Of a stretch of DNA of 8,716 nt, positions 1 to 7,800 are shown in pieces (the stretch's first letter is position 1; the number at the start of each line of letters is the position of its first letter). The stretch lies in NCBI GenBank assembly GCA_902783735.1, contig CACZSE010000124.1, positions 1 through 8,716 on the forward strand, written 5' to 3'. Both the position numbers and the translations under genes were made by a program. This DNA is from an uncultured Lachnospiraceae bacterium (GTDB lineage: Bacteria > Bacillota > Clostridia > Lachnospirales > Lachnospiraceae). The notes beneath the pieces are model-generated. The model did no database searches and was not told the DNA's origin. It was given only the letters and a program-made list of their open reading frames with translations.

Positions 1-49
1 GTGAACAAATTGTGAACGTGCCTGACCCCACTTAAGGGTCAGGCACGTT
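1..49 (-). repeat. Inverted copy of the GTGACAGGCAC repeat family
   Basis: Read on the minus strand, positions 1-28 match the repeat unit at 3269-3296 with only two mismatches in 28 bases: both contain the core CAGGCACGTTCACA followed by ATTTGTTCAC. The plus-strand half-copy at 36-47 (GGGTCAGGCACG) supplies the other arm of the hairpin. Bases left of position 1 are not visible, so the element may extend further. A palindromic intergenic repeat of REP-like type is the likely class; no mobilising enzyme is present here. Confidence 0.75.
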
Positions 50-52
50 TTC
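1..52 (+). terminator. Repeat-derived rho-independent terminator of an upstream gene
   Basis: A 14-bp perfect stem is formed by 15-28 and 36-49 around the 7-base loop 29-35, and it runs into TTTT at 48-51 followed by C and more T. This is the classic form of an intrinsic terminator. The gene it would serve lies left of the window. The left arm together with bases 1-14 is an inverted copy of the 29-bp repeat found at 3269-3326, so the hairpin appears to be built from a dispersed repeat rather than from an ordinary gene-specific terminator. Confidence 0.7.
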
Positions 53-83
53 TTTTATAAAACACCAAAAGAACGATGATACG

Positions 84-92
84 TGATATAAT
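84..92 (+). promoter_or_regulatory. Extended -10 promoter for the EAL gene
   Basis: TGATATAAT gives a perfect TATAAT hexamer at 87-92 preceded by the TGn extension at 84-85. No good -35 hexamer is seen at the 16-18 bp distance, which is usual for extended -10 promoters. Transcription would begin near 99, leaving a leader of about 55 bases that holds no recognisable riboswitch. It lies directly after the terminator at 15-52 and before the gene at 155. Confidence 0.5.
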
Positions 93-154
93 CTATTACA
101 GTTTATGACGTAAAATGGTAATAAGAAAAATTTATCGCGAAGGAACGGCTGCAT

Positions 155-2137
155 ATGATCGACGTATTTACGATGCAGGTATCATTTCTCATATTTGAAG
201 CAGTTTTCTGTTTCCTTGCTGCACTTGTGTACGCTGCCAGCAAGGACTCTCTTCGCATGCGAAAAAGAATAGTCATTGCGCTGAATATTGCATGTGGAGC
301 CATGTTACTGTGTGAATATTTGTTTTATGTCTATAAAGGCAGTAGCACGCCGGTGGATGTGGTGATCATGTATCTGGTCAATGCTGCTGTATATTATCTT
401 GTGGTCATATTACTGTTTTTATATGCGATGCTCATTTCCGTAAGGCTTTTTGAACGTTTTGACATTAAAAAAGACATGCCTTGCAGAAAACGTATCATAG
501 CCGTCTGTCTGATAGTTACGATTGGTCTGATAATGGTAACCGTATCGCAGTTTACCGGGATATATTATTATTTCGATGCAAACAATGTTTACCAGAGAGG
601 ACCGTTTTTTTGGCTGTCTTCGATCATTCCCATGGCAGGAACCTTCCTGGTTGCTTCGATAGTTTTCCAGTACAGGGCGCAGATGACCCTGAGTCAGCTT
701 TTTGTTCTCATGTCTTACCTTATCCTGCCGCTTGCGGGAGGCCTTTTCCAGATACTTTTCTATGGAAATTCTCTCTTAAATATTTGCATAGGACTTTCTG
801 TCCTTATGATGTTTTTTGAAAATGTGGTCAATAAGGAAAAGGAAGTCATTAAAGCCTACAAAATAGAAGCCAGGACCGGTCTTGCAAATGAACACGGTTA
901 TATTGAATGGCTCAATTCGATGAAGGGTAAGCCGGAGCTTAAGGACTATGCGGTTGTTGTATTCGATCTGCGCAAATTCGGAGATATCAACAGACGATAT
1001 GGCATTGAAAACGGCAACAGGATTCTTGCATCCTTCGGAAATATCATGATGAAACACATTGAGAAGGATGAGATACTGGGAAGACAGTTCGGAAACCAGT
1101 TTGTTGCGATGGTCAAGAAATATAATCTGAGAAGTCTGATGGATATTCTCAAAGAGATTGTCGTGCCGTTTAATGATGTTTTTACGGACAAAGAGGAAAA
1201 AGCCGTTCTTTCGGCGAGGGTCGGCATTTACATGATGGACAGGACAGATCTTGTGGGAGAGGATATCCTTATATTTGCCGGACAGGCTCTTATAAAGGCC
1301 AAATCCAGGGACAATGAAGACGTGGTATGGCTTACTCAGGATCTCATCGATACCATAGCTGAAAACAAAAAGCTTGAGAGCGATATGAGAAAGGGACTAA
1401 AAAATAAAGAATTCAGACCGTTTTATCAGCCAAAGGTCGATATTAAGACCGGAACGATGTGCGGAGCTGAGGCACTTTCGCGATGGTACAATAACGGTGA
1501 GATACTTGCGCCGGGCAGATTTATACATGTTATGGAATCGAGTGATATCATATGCACAATGGATTTTTGCATTTTAAAAGCCGTATGTGAAGATATTTCG
1601 GGCTGGTTAAAAGCCGGTTTACAGGTGCCGCCCGTTTCGGTTAATTTTTCGAGAAGAAATCTGGAGGATCCGAATCTGGCGAAACAGATCAATTCCATGA
1701 TCGAAGGATATGGCATTCCAAAAGAGCTTATTGAGATAGAGGTTACGGAGAATCGAGACAGGGAGTCGATATTTGTTTTAAAGCAATTTGTCGATTCACT
1801 TCATGAATTTGGTTACAGGGTTTCAATAGATGATTTCGGAAGTGCCAGTTCATCACTTACATTACTCAGGGAGATACCGTTTGATACATTAAAGATAGAC
1901 AAAGGATTTGTAGACAATTTTGAAAAGAGAGATCTTGTCATCCTGACAAATATTGTCAAGATGGCGATGGAGATACCGGTTGATATCGTTGCCGAGGGCG
2001 TTGAACAGGATGAGCAGTTAAAGATCCTGGACAGTCTTGGCGTTAAAGTGATACAAGGTTTCTATTTTGACAGACCTTTATCAAAAGAGGATATGACAGG
2101 CCGCATAAAATCGCCTGTTTATAATATCGGGGGATGA
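155..2137 (+). CDS. Membrane c-di-GMP phosphodiesterase (degenerate GGDEF-EAL)
   Basis: Probable membrane-bound enzyme that hydrolyses cyclic di-GMP to pGpG. Residues 9-222 hold about seven hydrophobic helices (roughly 9-27, 36-60, 68-98, 113-133, 150-171, 181-203, 206-222), an unnamed sensor region. Residues 240-395 are a GGDEF domain whose signature is FGNQF (312-316) in place of GGDEF, and whose first metal loop reads FDLRKF, so it should not make c-di-GMP. Residues 412-650 are an EAL domain with the expected catalytic set visible: E439 (AEALSRW), N497, E529/E532 (EVTE), D559-D560, K580, E614 (AEGVE) and Q634. The loop after the DD pair reads DFGSASSS, not the usual DFGxGYSS. The start is chosen because AGGA at 141-144 lies 10 bases upstream; the next ATG (173) has no ribosome site. 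glf follows 24 bp downstream, suggesting co-transcription. The enzymatic call is good; the sensed signal is unknown. Confidence 0.9.
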   Translation: MIDVFTMQVSFLIFEAVFCFLAALVYAASKDSLRMRKRIVIALNIACGAMLLCEYLFYVYKGSSTPVDVVIMYLVNAAVYYLVVILLFLYAMLISVRLFERFDIKKDMPCRKRIIAVCLIVTIGLIMVTVSQFTGIYYYFDANNVYQRGPFFWLSSIIPMAGTFLVASIVFQYRAQMTLSQLFVLMSYLILPLAGGLFQILFYGNSLLNICIGLSVLMMFFENVVNKEKEVIKAYKIEARTGLANEHGYIEWLNSMKGKPELKDYAVVVFDLRKFGDINRRYGIENGNRILASFGNIMMKHIEKDEILGRQFGNQFVAMVKKYNLRSLMDILKEIVVPFNDVFTDKEEKAVLSARVGIYMMDRTDLVGEDILIFAGQALIKAKSRDNEDVVWLTQDLIDTIAENKKLESDMRKGLKNKEFRPFYQPKVDIKTGTMCGAEALSRWYNNGEILAPGRFIHVMESSDIICTMDFCILKAVCEDISGWLKAGLQVPPVSVNFSRRNLEDPNLAKQINSMIEGYGIPKELIEIEVTENRDRESIFVLKQFVDSLHEFGYRVSIDDFGSASSSLTLLREIPFDTLKIDKGFVDNFEKRDLVILTNIVKMAMEIPVDIVAEGVEQDEQLKILDSLGVKVIQGFYFDRPLSKEDMTGRIKSPVYNIGG

Positions 2138-2161
2138 ATATTTAAGAAAGGTTGAGATGAA

Positions 2162-3301
2162 ATGTATGATTTTCTGATCGTTGGCTCCGGTCTGTACGGA
2201 GCAACACTTGCAAGACAGTTAAAGGATGCCGGTAAAAGCGTGCTTGTAATAGATAAGCGCCCGAACATTGCCGGAAATGTTTACACTAAGAAGATGGAAG
2301 GAATAAATGTTCACATCTATGGTGCTCATATCTTCCATACAAACAACAGAGAGGTTTGGGATTATGTAAACCGATTTGCGGTATTTAACCGTTTTACCAA
2401 TTCGCCTGTGGCAAACTATAAAGGTGAGCTGTATTCTCTGCCATTTAACATGTATACCTTCAACAAAATGTGGGGTGTCATAACTCCCGAAGAAGCAGCC
2501 GCAAAGATAGAAGAGCAAAAGAAGGCTGCCGGTATTGATACACCGAAAAACCTTGAGGAGCAGGCCATTTCACTTGTCGGAACCGATATTTATGAAAAGC
2601 TCATTAAAGGCTATACTCAAAAGCAGTGGGGAAGACCCTGCAATGAGCTTCCTTCATTTATCATAAAGCGACTTCCCGTCCGTCTGACCTTCGACAATAA
2701 TTACTTCAATGCTCTTTACCAGGGCATTCCCGTCGGTGGCTACACAAAGATGGTCGAAAACATGCTTGACGGTATTGAAGTTAAGCTTTCCACCGATTAT
2801 TTTGATGACCGTGACCATTTTAACAGTATAGCTGATAAGATCATCTATACCGGTCCGATAGATGCATATTTTGAATACAGGCTCGGCAATCTGCAATACC
2901 GTTCTGTACGATTTGAGACCGAAGTTTTGGATAAACCCAATTTCCAGGGCAATGCAGCTGTAAATTATACCGATGCAGATACACCGTTTACACGTATCAT
3001 CGAGCATAAATGGTTTGAATTCGGCAAGGATGAAAACGGAAACGATCTTCCCAAGACTGTCATAAGCCGTGAGTACAGTTCGGAGTGGAAACCGGGTGAT
3101 GAGCCTTACTATCCGGTAAATGATGAGAAGAACGGTAAGCTCTATGAGGAATATAAGGCACTTGCCGAAAAAGAAGAAAAGGTTATCTTCGGAGGACGCC
3201 TTGGAGAATATAAGTATTATGATATGGACCAGGTTATAGCGGTCGCACTTGATAAGGCAAGGGAATTGGTGACAGGCACGTTCACAATTTGTTCACAGTG
3301 A
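2162..3301 (+). CDS. glf: UDP-galactopyranose mutase
   Basis: Flavoenzyme that interconverts UDP-galactopyranose and UDP-galactofuranose in the cytoplasm, supplying galactofuranose for cell-surface glycans. The N-terminus is an FAD-binding Rossmann motif (VGSGLYGA, residues 7-14) with an acidic strand end at D31 and the RPNIAGN segment (33-39). Family landmarks follow: YGAHIFHTNN (53-62), YTQKQWG (151-157), PVRLTFDNNYF (172-182), TPFTRIIEHKW (274-284) and GRLGEYKYYDMD (345-356). The arginines known to hold the substrate diphosphate in this family appear to be R174 and R278. The 379-residue length is slightly above the usual roughly 365-370. The extra length is explained by the end: residues 370-379 (tail TGTFTICSQ) and the TGA stop are encoded by the repeat beginning at 3269, so the native terminus has been replaced or extended. 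AAGAAAGG at 2144-2151 is a fair ribosome site 10 bases before the ATG. The catalytic core looks intact. Confidence 0.95.
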   Translation: MYDFLIVGSGLYGATLARQLKDAGKSVLVIDKRPNIAGNVYTKKMEGINVHIYGAHIFHTNNREVWDYVNRFAVFNRFTNSPVANYKGELYSLPFNMYTFNKMWGVITPEEAAAKIEEQKKAAGIDTPKNLEEQAISLVGTDIYEKLIKGYTQKQWGRPCNELPSFIIKRLPVRLTFDNNYFNALYQGIPVGGYTKMVENMLDGIEVKLSTDYFDDRDHFNSIADKIIYTGPIDAYFEYRLGNLQYRSVRFETEVLDKPNFQGNAAVNYTDADTPFTRIIEHKWFEFGKDENGNDLPKTVISREYSSEWKPGDEPYYPVNDEKNGKLYEEYKALAEKEEKVIFGGRLGEYKYYDMDQVIAVALDKARELVTGTFTICSQ

Positions 3302-3338
3302 CAGGCACCTTCACACTTTGTTCACAGTGACAGGCACC
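3269..3338 (+). repeat. 29-bp direct repeat array overlapping the end of glf
   Basis: Three starts of GTGACAGGCAC occur at 3269, 3298 and 3327, spaced exactly 29 bp. Units 3269-3297 and 3298-3326 agree at 27 of 29 bases (differences at unit positions 12 and 19), and the third is a 12-base partial copy ending at 3338. The first unit is translated as the glf tail, and the stop TGA (3299-3301) comes from the first bases of the second unit. An inverted copy lies at 1-29. All three units here point the same way, so no hairpin forms within the array. Confidence 0.9.
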
Positions 3339-3345
3339 GGATGAG

Positions 3346-4710
3346 ATGTTCATGAAAAATAAAACTTCAATATATACTATAATTTATCTTACTCTTGGAT
3401 ATTTTCTATTCACATCTACTATGAGCATGCTAAATCGTGACATTGCAGGAAATGTGGAAGGCAGACACATGTTCTTATATATGCTGCAGTCGTTTTCGCT
3501 TGTCATAGGTTTGTTGCTGTATCCGTTTTTCAGACAGACGCTTGGTTTGTCGTACAAAACATCAAGAAAAATATTGGTCTTAACCGGCACGATATATATC
3601 ATCGGAATACTTTCGGTCGGATACATAACAGATTATGCATATATAGTTACTCTGATGATATTACTTCCGATCACAATGGGATACAGTCAGGGTATGATAT
3701 ATGTACATCTGGTCCGTGATATGTATGACGAGCGGCATATGGGGCGCATATTTTCATCAGCTCTTGGCATAGCGATCTTTCTTCAATTTATATTACAGAT
3801 CAAACTGAATATTGGAACAGCACTGCATGTTTTGATGTGCTGTATATATATTTTCCTCATAATATGGGAATTCGGAGTGTCAGACGAAATAAAAGAGATA
3901 AAGGATCCTGCAGTTAATGTTAAACCGGATTGCTTAAGAGACAGAGGTTTTTTGAGAATTTCGGCCATCGCTATCTGTCTAATAATTTTGGCCAACTATC
4001 TTGATGGACAGATGGAACTGTTGCTGGATACCTCATATTTCTTCTCATGGGCCAGACTGTTTTATAGTGTCGGATTCATTGCAATGGGACTTTTGTGGGA
4101 TATGAAAAATAAAAGGATAGCCTCAACTGTCATGGTGACAGCAGCAATACTGTCTATACTCATGCCTGCATTTTTGATGAATAAGAGTTTCTGGATGTTT
4201 GATATCTGCTTTTTTTATTTTTATCTGGGATTTTGCGTTATTTACAATTCACTTCGTTTCATGAGTTATGCAAGATCACACGGAGACATCTATCCGGCAG
4301 TTGCATACAGATTCTTTGACAACTTTATAACGGGGCTCCTGGTCCTGGTAGGTTTTTCCGGTATATCATTTTTATCAGCATTTATCGTTGATACGATCCT
4401 GCTCGCAGTAACAGTTTTTCTTATTTTCAGAGACTGTACAGCAGATACTCGGTCCGCATCAGATATATCAAAAGAAACAATTACTGATGTTGAACGCTTA
4501 TCTGCATTTGTTGCAAAGTATAAGCTGACTGACAGGGAAAGCGAAGTCTGTGAACTTCTCATAACAAAAGATGAGAAAGGGGAGGACATGGCTAAGGAGC
4601 TGGGTGTATCAAGACGTGGTTTCGTTAGTCTTGCATCGGCTGTGTATAAAAAGACTGAAACAGGTTCCCGTATAGCTCTTTTGCAAAAATATATGTCGGA
4701 CAACTTATAA
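3346..4710 (+). CDS. 12-TM MFS-like membrane protein with C-terminal LuxR-type HTH
   Basis: Probable membrane-anchored transcription regulator. Residues 8-362 hold about twelve hydrophobic helices (roughly 8-27, 43-62, 75-95, 98-120, 135-153, 158-176, then after a polar loop 204-218, 232-251, 257-275, 283-303, 325-343, 344-362), the 6+6 layout of major-facilitator proteins. A polar linker (363-387) leads to a LuxR/GerE-type helix-turn-helix at about 391-450: LTDRESEV (394-401), MAKELGVS (415-422) and VYKK (433-436) match the family pattern. The recognition helix is unusual: where the family has S-x-x-T-V-x-x-H this has S422-R-R-G-F-V-S-L429. The membrane part may sense or bind a ligand, and nearby genes are plausible targets, but neither is shown by the sequence. 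The start is uncertain: ATG 3346 and ATG 3352 are both in frame, and 3352 has the better spacing from the weak GGATGAG at 3339-3345. It probably belongs to the glf transcript, about 45-50 bp after its stop. Confidence 0.82.
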   Translation: MFMKNKTSIYTIIYLTLGYFLFTSTMSMLNRDIAGNVEGRHMFLYMLQSFSLVIGLLLYPFFRQTLGLSYKTSRKILVLTGTIYIIGILSVGYITDYAYIVTLMILLPITMGYSQGMIYVHLVRDMYDERHMGRIFSSALGIAIFLQFILQIKLNIGTALHVLMCCIYIFLIIWEFGVSDEIKEIKDPAVNVKPDCLRDRGFLRISAIAICLIILANYLDGQMELLLDTSYFFSWARLFYSVGFIAMGLLWDMKNKRIASTVMVTAAILSILMPAFLMNKSFWMFDICFFYFYLGFCVIYNSLRFMSYARSHGDIYPAVAYRFFDNFITGLLVLVGFSGISFLSAFIVDTILLAVTVFLIFRDCTADTRSASDISKETITDVERLSAFVAKYKLTDRESEVCELLITKDEKGEDMAKELGVSRRGFVSLASAVYKKTETGSRIALLQKYMSDNL

Positions 4711-4774
4711 TGTTAAGGCGCAATTGCTTAAATCTATAAAGTTTGCGCAACTGAGTAGTATTGATTTTACAGTT

Positions 4775-4809
4775 AAAATGTTACAATCTGAGCATTGTAA
4801 CATTTTTTT
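4775..4809 (+). terminator. Rho-independent terminator after the LuxR-type gene
   Basis: AAAATGTTACAAT (4775-4787) pairs perfectly with ATTGTAACATTTT (4794-4806) around the 6-base loop CTGAGC, and the stem runs into seven T at 4803-4809. It lies 65 bp after the stop at 4710, so it should end the transcript of the first three genes. It also lies only about 30 bp before the ATG of the next gene, which leaves little room for that gene's promoter downstream of it. Confidence 0.85.
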
Positions 4810-4837
4810 ATTTTTCAAGGAATGGAGAGGTGTCAGC

Positions 4838-7800
4838 ATGAGAAAAAACATACTTAGGATACTGAGTTTTACGTTGACCGCCATGGTCATGACCACATCT
4901 GTCCCTATGACAGGTTTTGCATCACAGCCGATAAAAAATGATGTTGTGGTCAATACCGGATCGGAAGACATGATAGTTTATATGGCCGAAAATAATGATG
5001 AGGATATTTCGCAAGATATCGATGTTGCTAACAGTGAAGGATCAAACAACGTCACAGACAGTGAAAGTGTATCTTCAAATGAAACCAATATAACGGATAG
5101 TGACAGTGTATCTTTAAACGAAACTAATATCACAGATGGTGAAAGTGTTTCTATGAATGAAACTAATGTCGTTCAGTCCTTACTTGACGCTTCATATGTG
5201 ATCGAGGGTGGTGATTACACATATGAAGATGGCATGGAAAATGACAGTGACTTTAAGGAACTGTTCACAGCCGTTTACAATGATAAGTGTTTTGAAGAAA
5301 GAGGCGGACGTTTCTATACGGGAGAACAGATAGTAACTCTTACGGGTAAGAAGGGTGCGAATGTTAAAGCGATCAAAAAGTCTACCGGAAATGAGGTAAG
5401 TCTTCAAGAGGTGAAGGACAGTGCAGAATTTGCCGTAACCGGAATTCCGGCAGAGTTTTCAGATGCCTATTCATGGAGACACAATTCGGACGGAAGATAC
5501 AACTATACCGATAATAATCTGTTTCTTGATACAGCAGACGATCTGAAGAACAGAAAACTGTTTGCATGGGAATATGAAAAGGGAAGTGACGGTATATACC
5601 GCAGGGTGTCTGTTCAGGAGATCAAACAATATTCTTTGGATGGATATATAGAAGAGCAGACCACGGTATCAGGAAAAGTTGTAGTTGATATATCAAAGTT
5701 AAAAAATAAGACTAATCCCATTGCGATAATAGCATTTATGTATGATGCAGGCAAAGATTCAGACTGGAACTCATTAGAAAACTGGTTTCATTATGATGAT
5801 GACTATCAGGACGCAGAGGACGGACAATGGAAATACTATTCCAGAGTTTTTGCAACGGTAAAATACATTGAAAAAGAATCGAAAAGATATGCATTATACT
5901 TTGGCGACGGATATGAAGGCAATGGCGTCAAAAAGTATTACAATGACGAGATTTACAGCAAGGATCTGATGGGCACATTTTCAATGGCACCATATATCTA
6001 CCTGCGTGACGATGAGAAGAATACAGTTACGATATTCGGAATATCCCCCGCAAAGGATGATTCAGAGTATTCTTCAATACAGGGAAGGATATCCTTAGGT
6101 AATTACAAGGAGTTTCGTTATGCTGACGATCTTTCTAATTATGTGATGGATGACTGGAGCATACCTGCGAAGTGGACAGATCAGACAACATCAAAAACTT
6201 ATGATGTAAGGCTTGCAACAGCTCAATACGGAGATAAATATCCTTCTATGACCGGAACGCTTACAGTAGAAGAAGGCGTTGGATTCCCTGAAGACTGTTC
6301 GGATCTGTTTCACCTTAACGGACCCATGGAAGGTATTGTGATCGGTGGAAAGACAGGTACTGTCGGAAGCAATATCACAAATATGTCCGGAATGTTTTGG
6401 GGCAATGAGATAAATAACAATGCTGAAAAACCGGGAAACCTTCTTGGACGACTTGATATAAAAGCATTTGATACGAGTAATGTTACAAACATGAGCCGGA
6501 TGTTCTACGGTCAGAGACTGGGAGAGCCTTTGGATGTATGTACGCTTAATACTTCAAAAGTTACTGACTTTTCATATATGTTCTATCAGTTATATGCCGG
6601 TAATCCCGATGTTTCTAATTTTGATACATCAAGTGCAGTTGATATGTCATATATGTTTGGAGGTGTAGGCTATTCAGGCAGCAAGGTATCACACAATGCC
6701 CCGGCGGTCGCACATGGTACATTTACCGAATTAAATGTCAGCGCTTTTGATTTTTCAAAGGTAAAGAGCATGCGCGGTATGTTCTCTAACAATGCAGGAC
6801 TTACGAAAATTGTTCTTCCCAAAGAACCCAAAACCGGTGGTGTTGAGGACATGAGCGAACTGTTTATGAGCTGTTCCTCACTTTCTGACGGTTCGATAGA
6901 AAATCTTGAAAAGCTGGATACATCCGGCTGTACGGATATGGCTGTAATGTTCGGATGTGATGCACATACAAAGCTTATCGAGACAAGGATGAACGATAAA
7001 GGCGAAGTAATAAGGGAAACCGAGCATAAGTTTGGAAACAGCCTGAGCAGAGGACCTGCGTTTACCAAATTGGATCTTTCAAATTTCAATACATCAAAAG
7101 TAAAAGATATGTCCGGTATGTTTGATCTTCCAAACTGTAAGACGATCATATTCGGTGATGGATTTGATGTATCCGGCGTAGAACTTATGCAGGGTATGTT
7201 TACATTGAATATCATGGATGAGCTCGACATCAGCAGCTTTAATACAGCTTCTCTTATGAATGCATCAGCGATGTTCAATATGCCCGCAGTCAGAAAACTT
7301 ACACTTGGTAAATTTGATCTTAGTCATATTGAGAGCGTATATTCATCAAGCAGGATGTTTGGCTGTAAAACTCTTGATGAACTTGATCTTAGTGAGGCGA
7401 TCTTTGGAAGTAATAAGTATGCACTGTGCAGTGACAGTATTGCATATAACAATGAAGGCAGTATTGAGAGCGGAAGTCTCTCTATTAGATGCATCAGACT
7501 GCCCGCAAACCTTCCTGAATTCATATCACAGCCTGATCTTCCCGCAGTATTTAAGGATGAAGAAGGTAATGAATATGTTAAGATAGCAGGGAAAAATGAA
7601 AAACAACTTTTACTAAGATCAGAGGAATCAGAGCCTGAAGCAATTTATATAAATTGTGAAAGTGGAAGTATTAGCGGAGTGGCAAGACTGGCTGTGGGTA
7701 AAACAATTCGTCTTTTGGCAGAAGTCACACCCTATCAGGCTTCTCAGGATGTAATATGGAGTTCATCTGACAAAAAGAAAGCTACAGTAGATAAAGATGG

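Noticed and set aside
93..154. c-di-GMP riboswitch in the leader of the EAL gene
   Set aside because: The leader is only about 55 bases and lacks the length and conserved stems such a riboswitch needs.
3269..3338. CRISPR array
   Set aside because: The 29-bp period is made of repeat units with no unique spacers between them, and no cas genes are near.
4290..4703. 137-codon open frame on the minus strand
   Set aside because: It is antisense to the LuxR-type domain and last helices of the gene at 3346-4710, with no motif or ribosome site.
4681..4711. TTGCAA...TATAAT promoter at the end of the LuxR-type gene
   Set aside because: The spacer would be 19 bp, the -35 matches poorly, and transcripts would run straight into the terminator at 4775-4809.
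4718..4748. Hairpin from GCGCAA and TTGCGC
   Set aside because: Only six base pairs around a 19-base loop, with no T-run; too weak to call.
6670..7278. 202-codon open frame on the minus strand
   Set aside because: It lies wholly opposite the leucine-rich repeats of the surface protein, has no recognisable motif and mirrors the repeats of the sense frame; it is a shadow.
7260..7586. 108-codon open frame on the plus strand
   Set aside because: It is in another frame inside the surface protein gene, whose own frame is unbroken and carries the repeat and Big_2 motifs.
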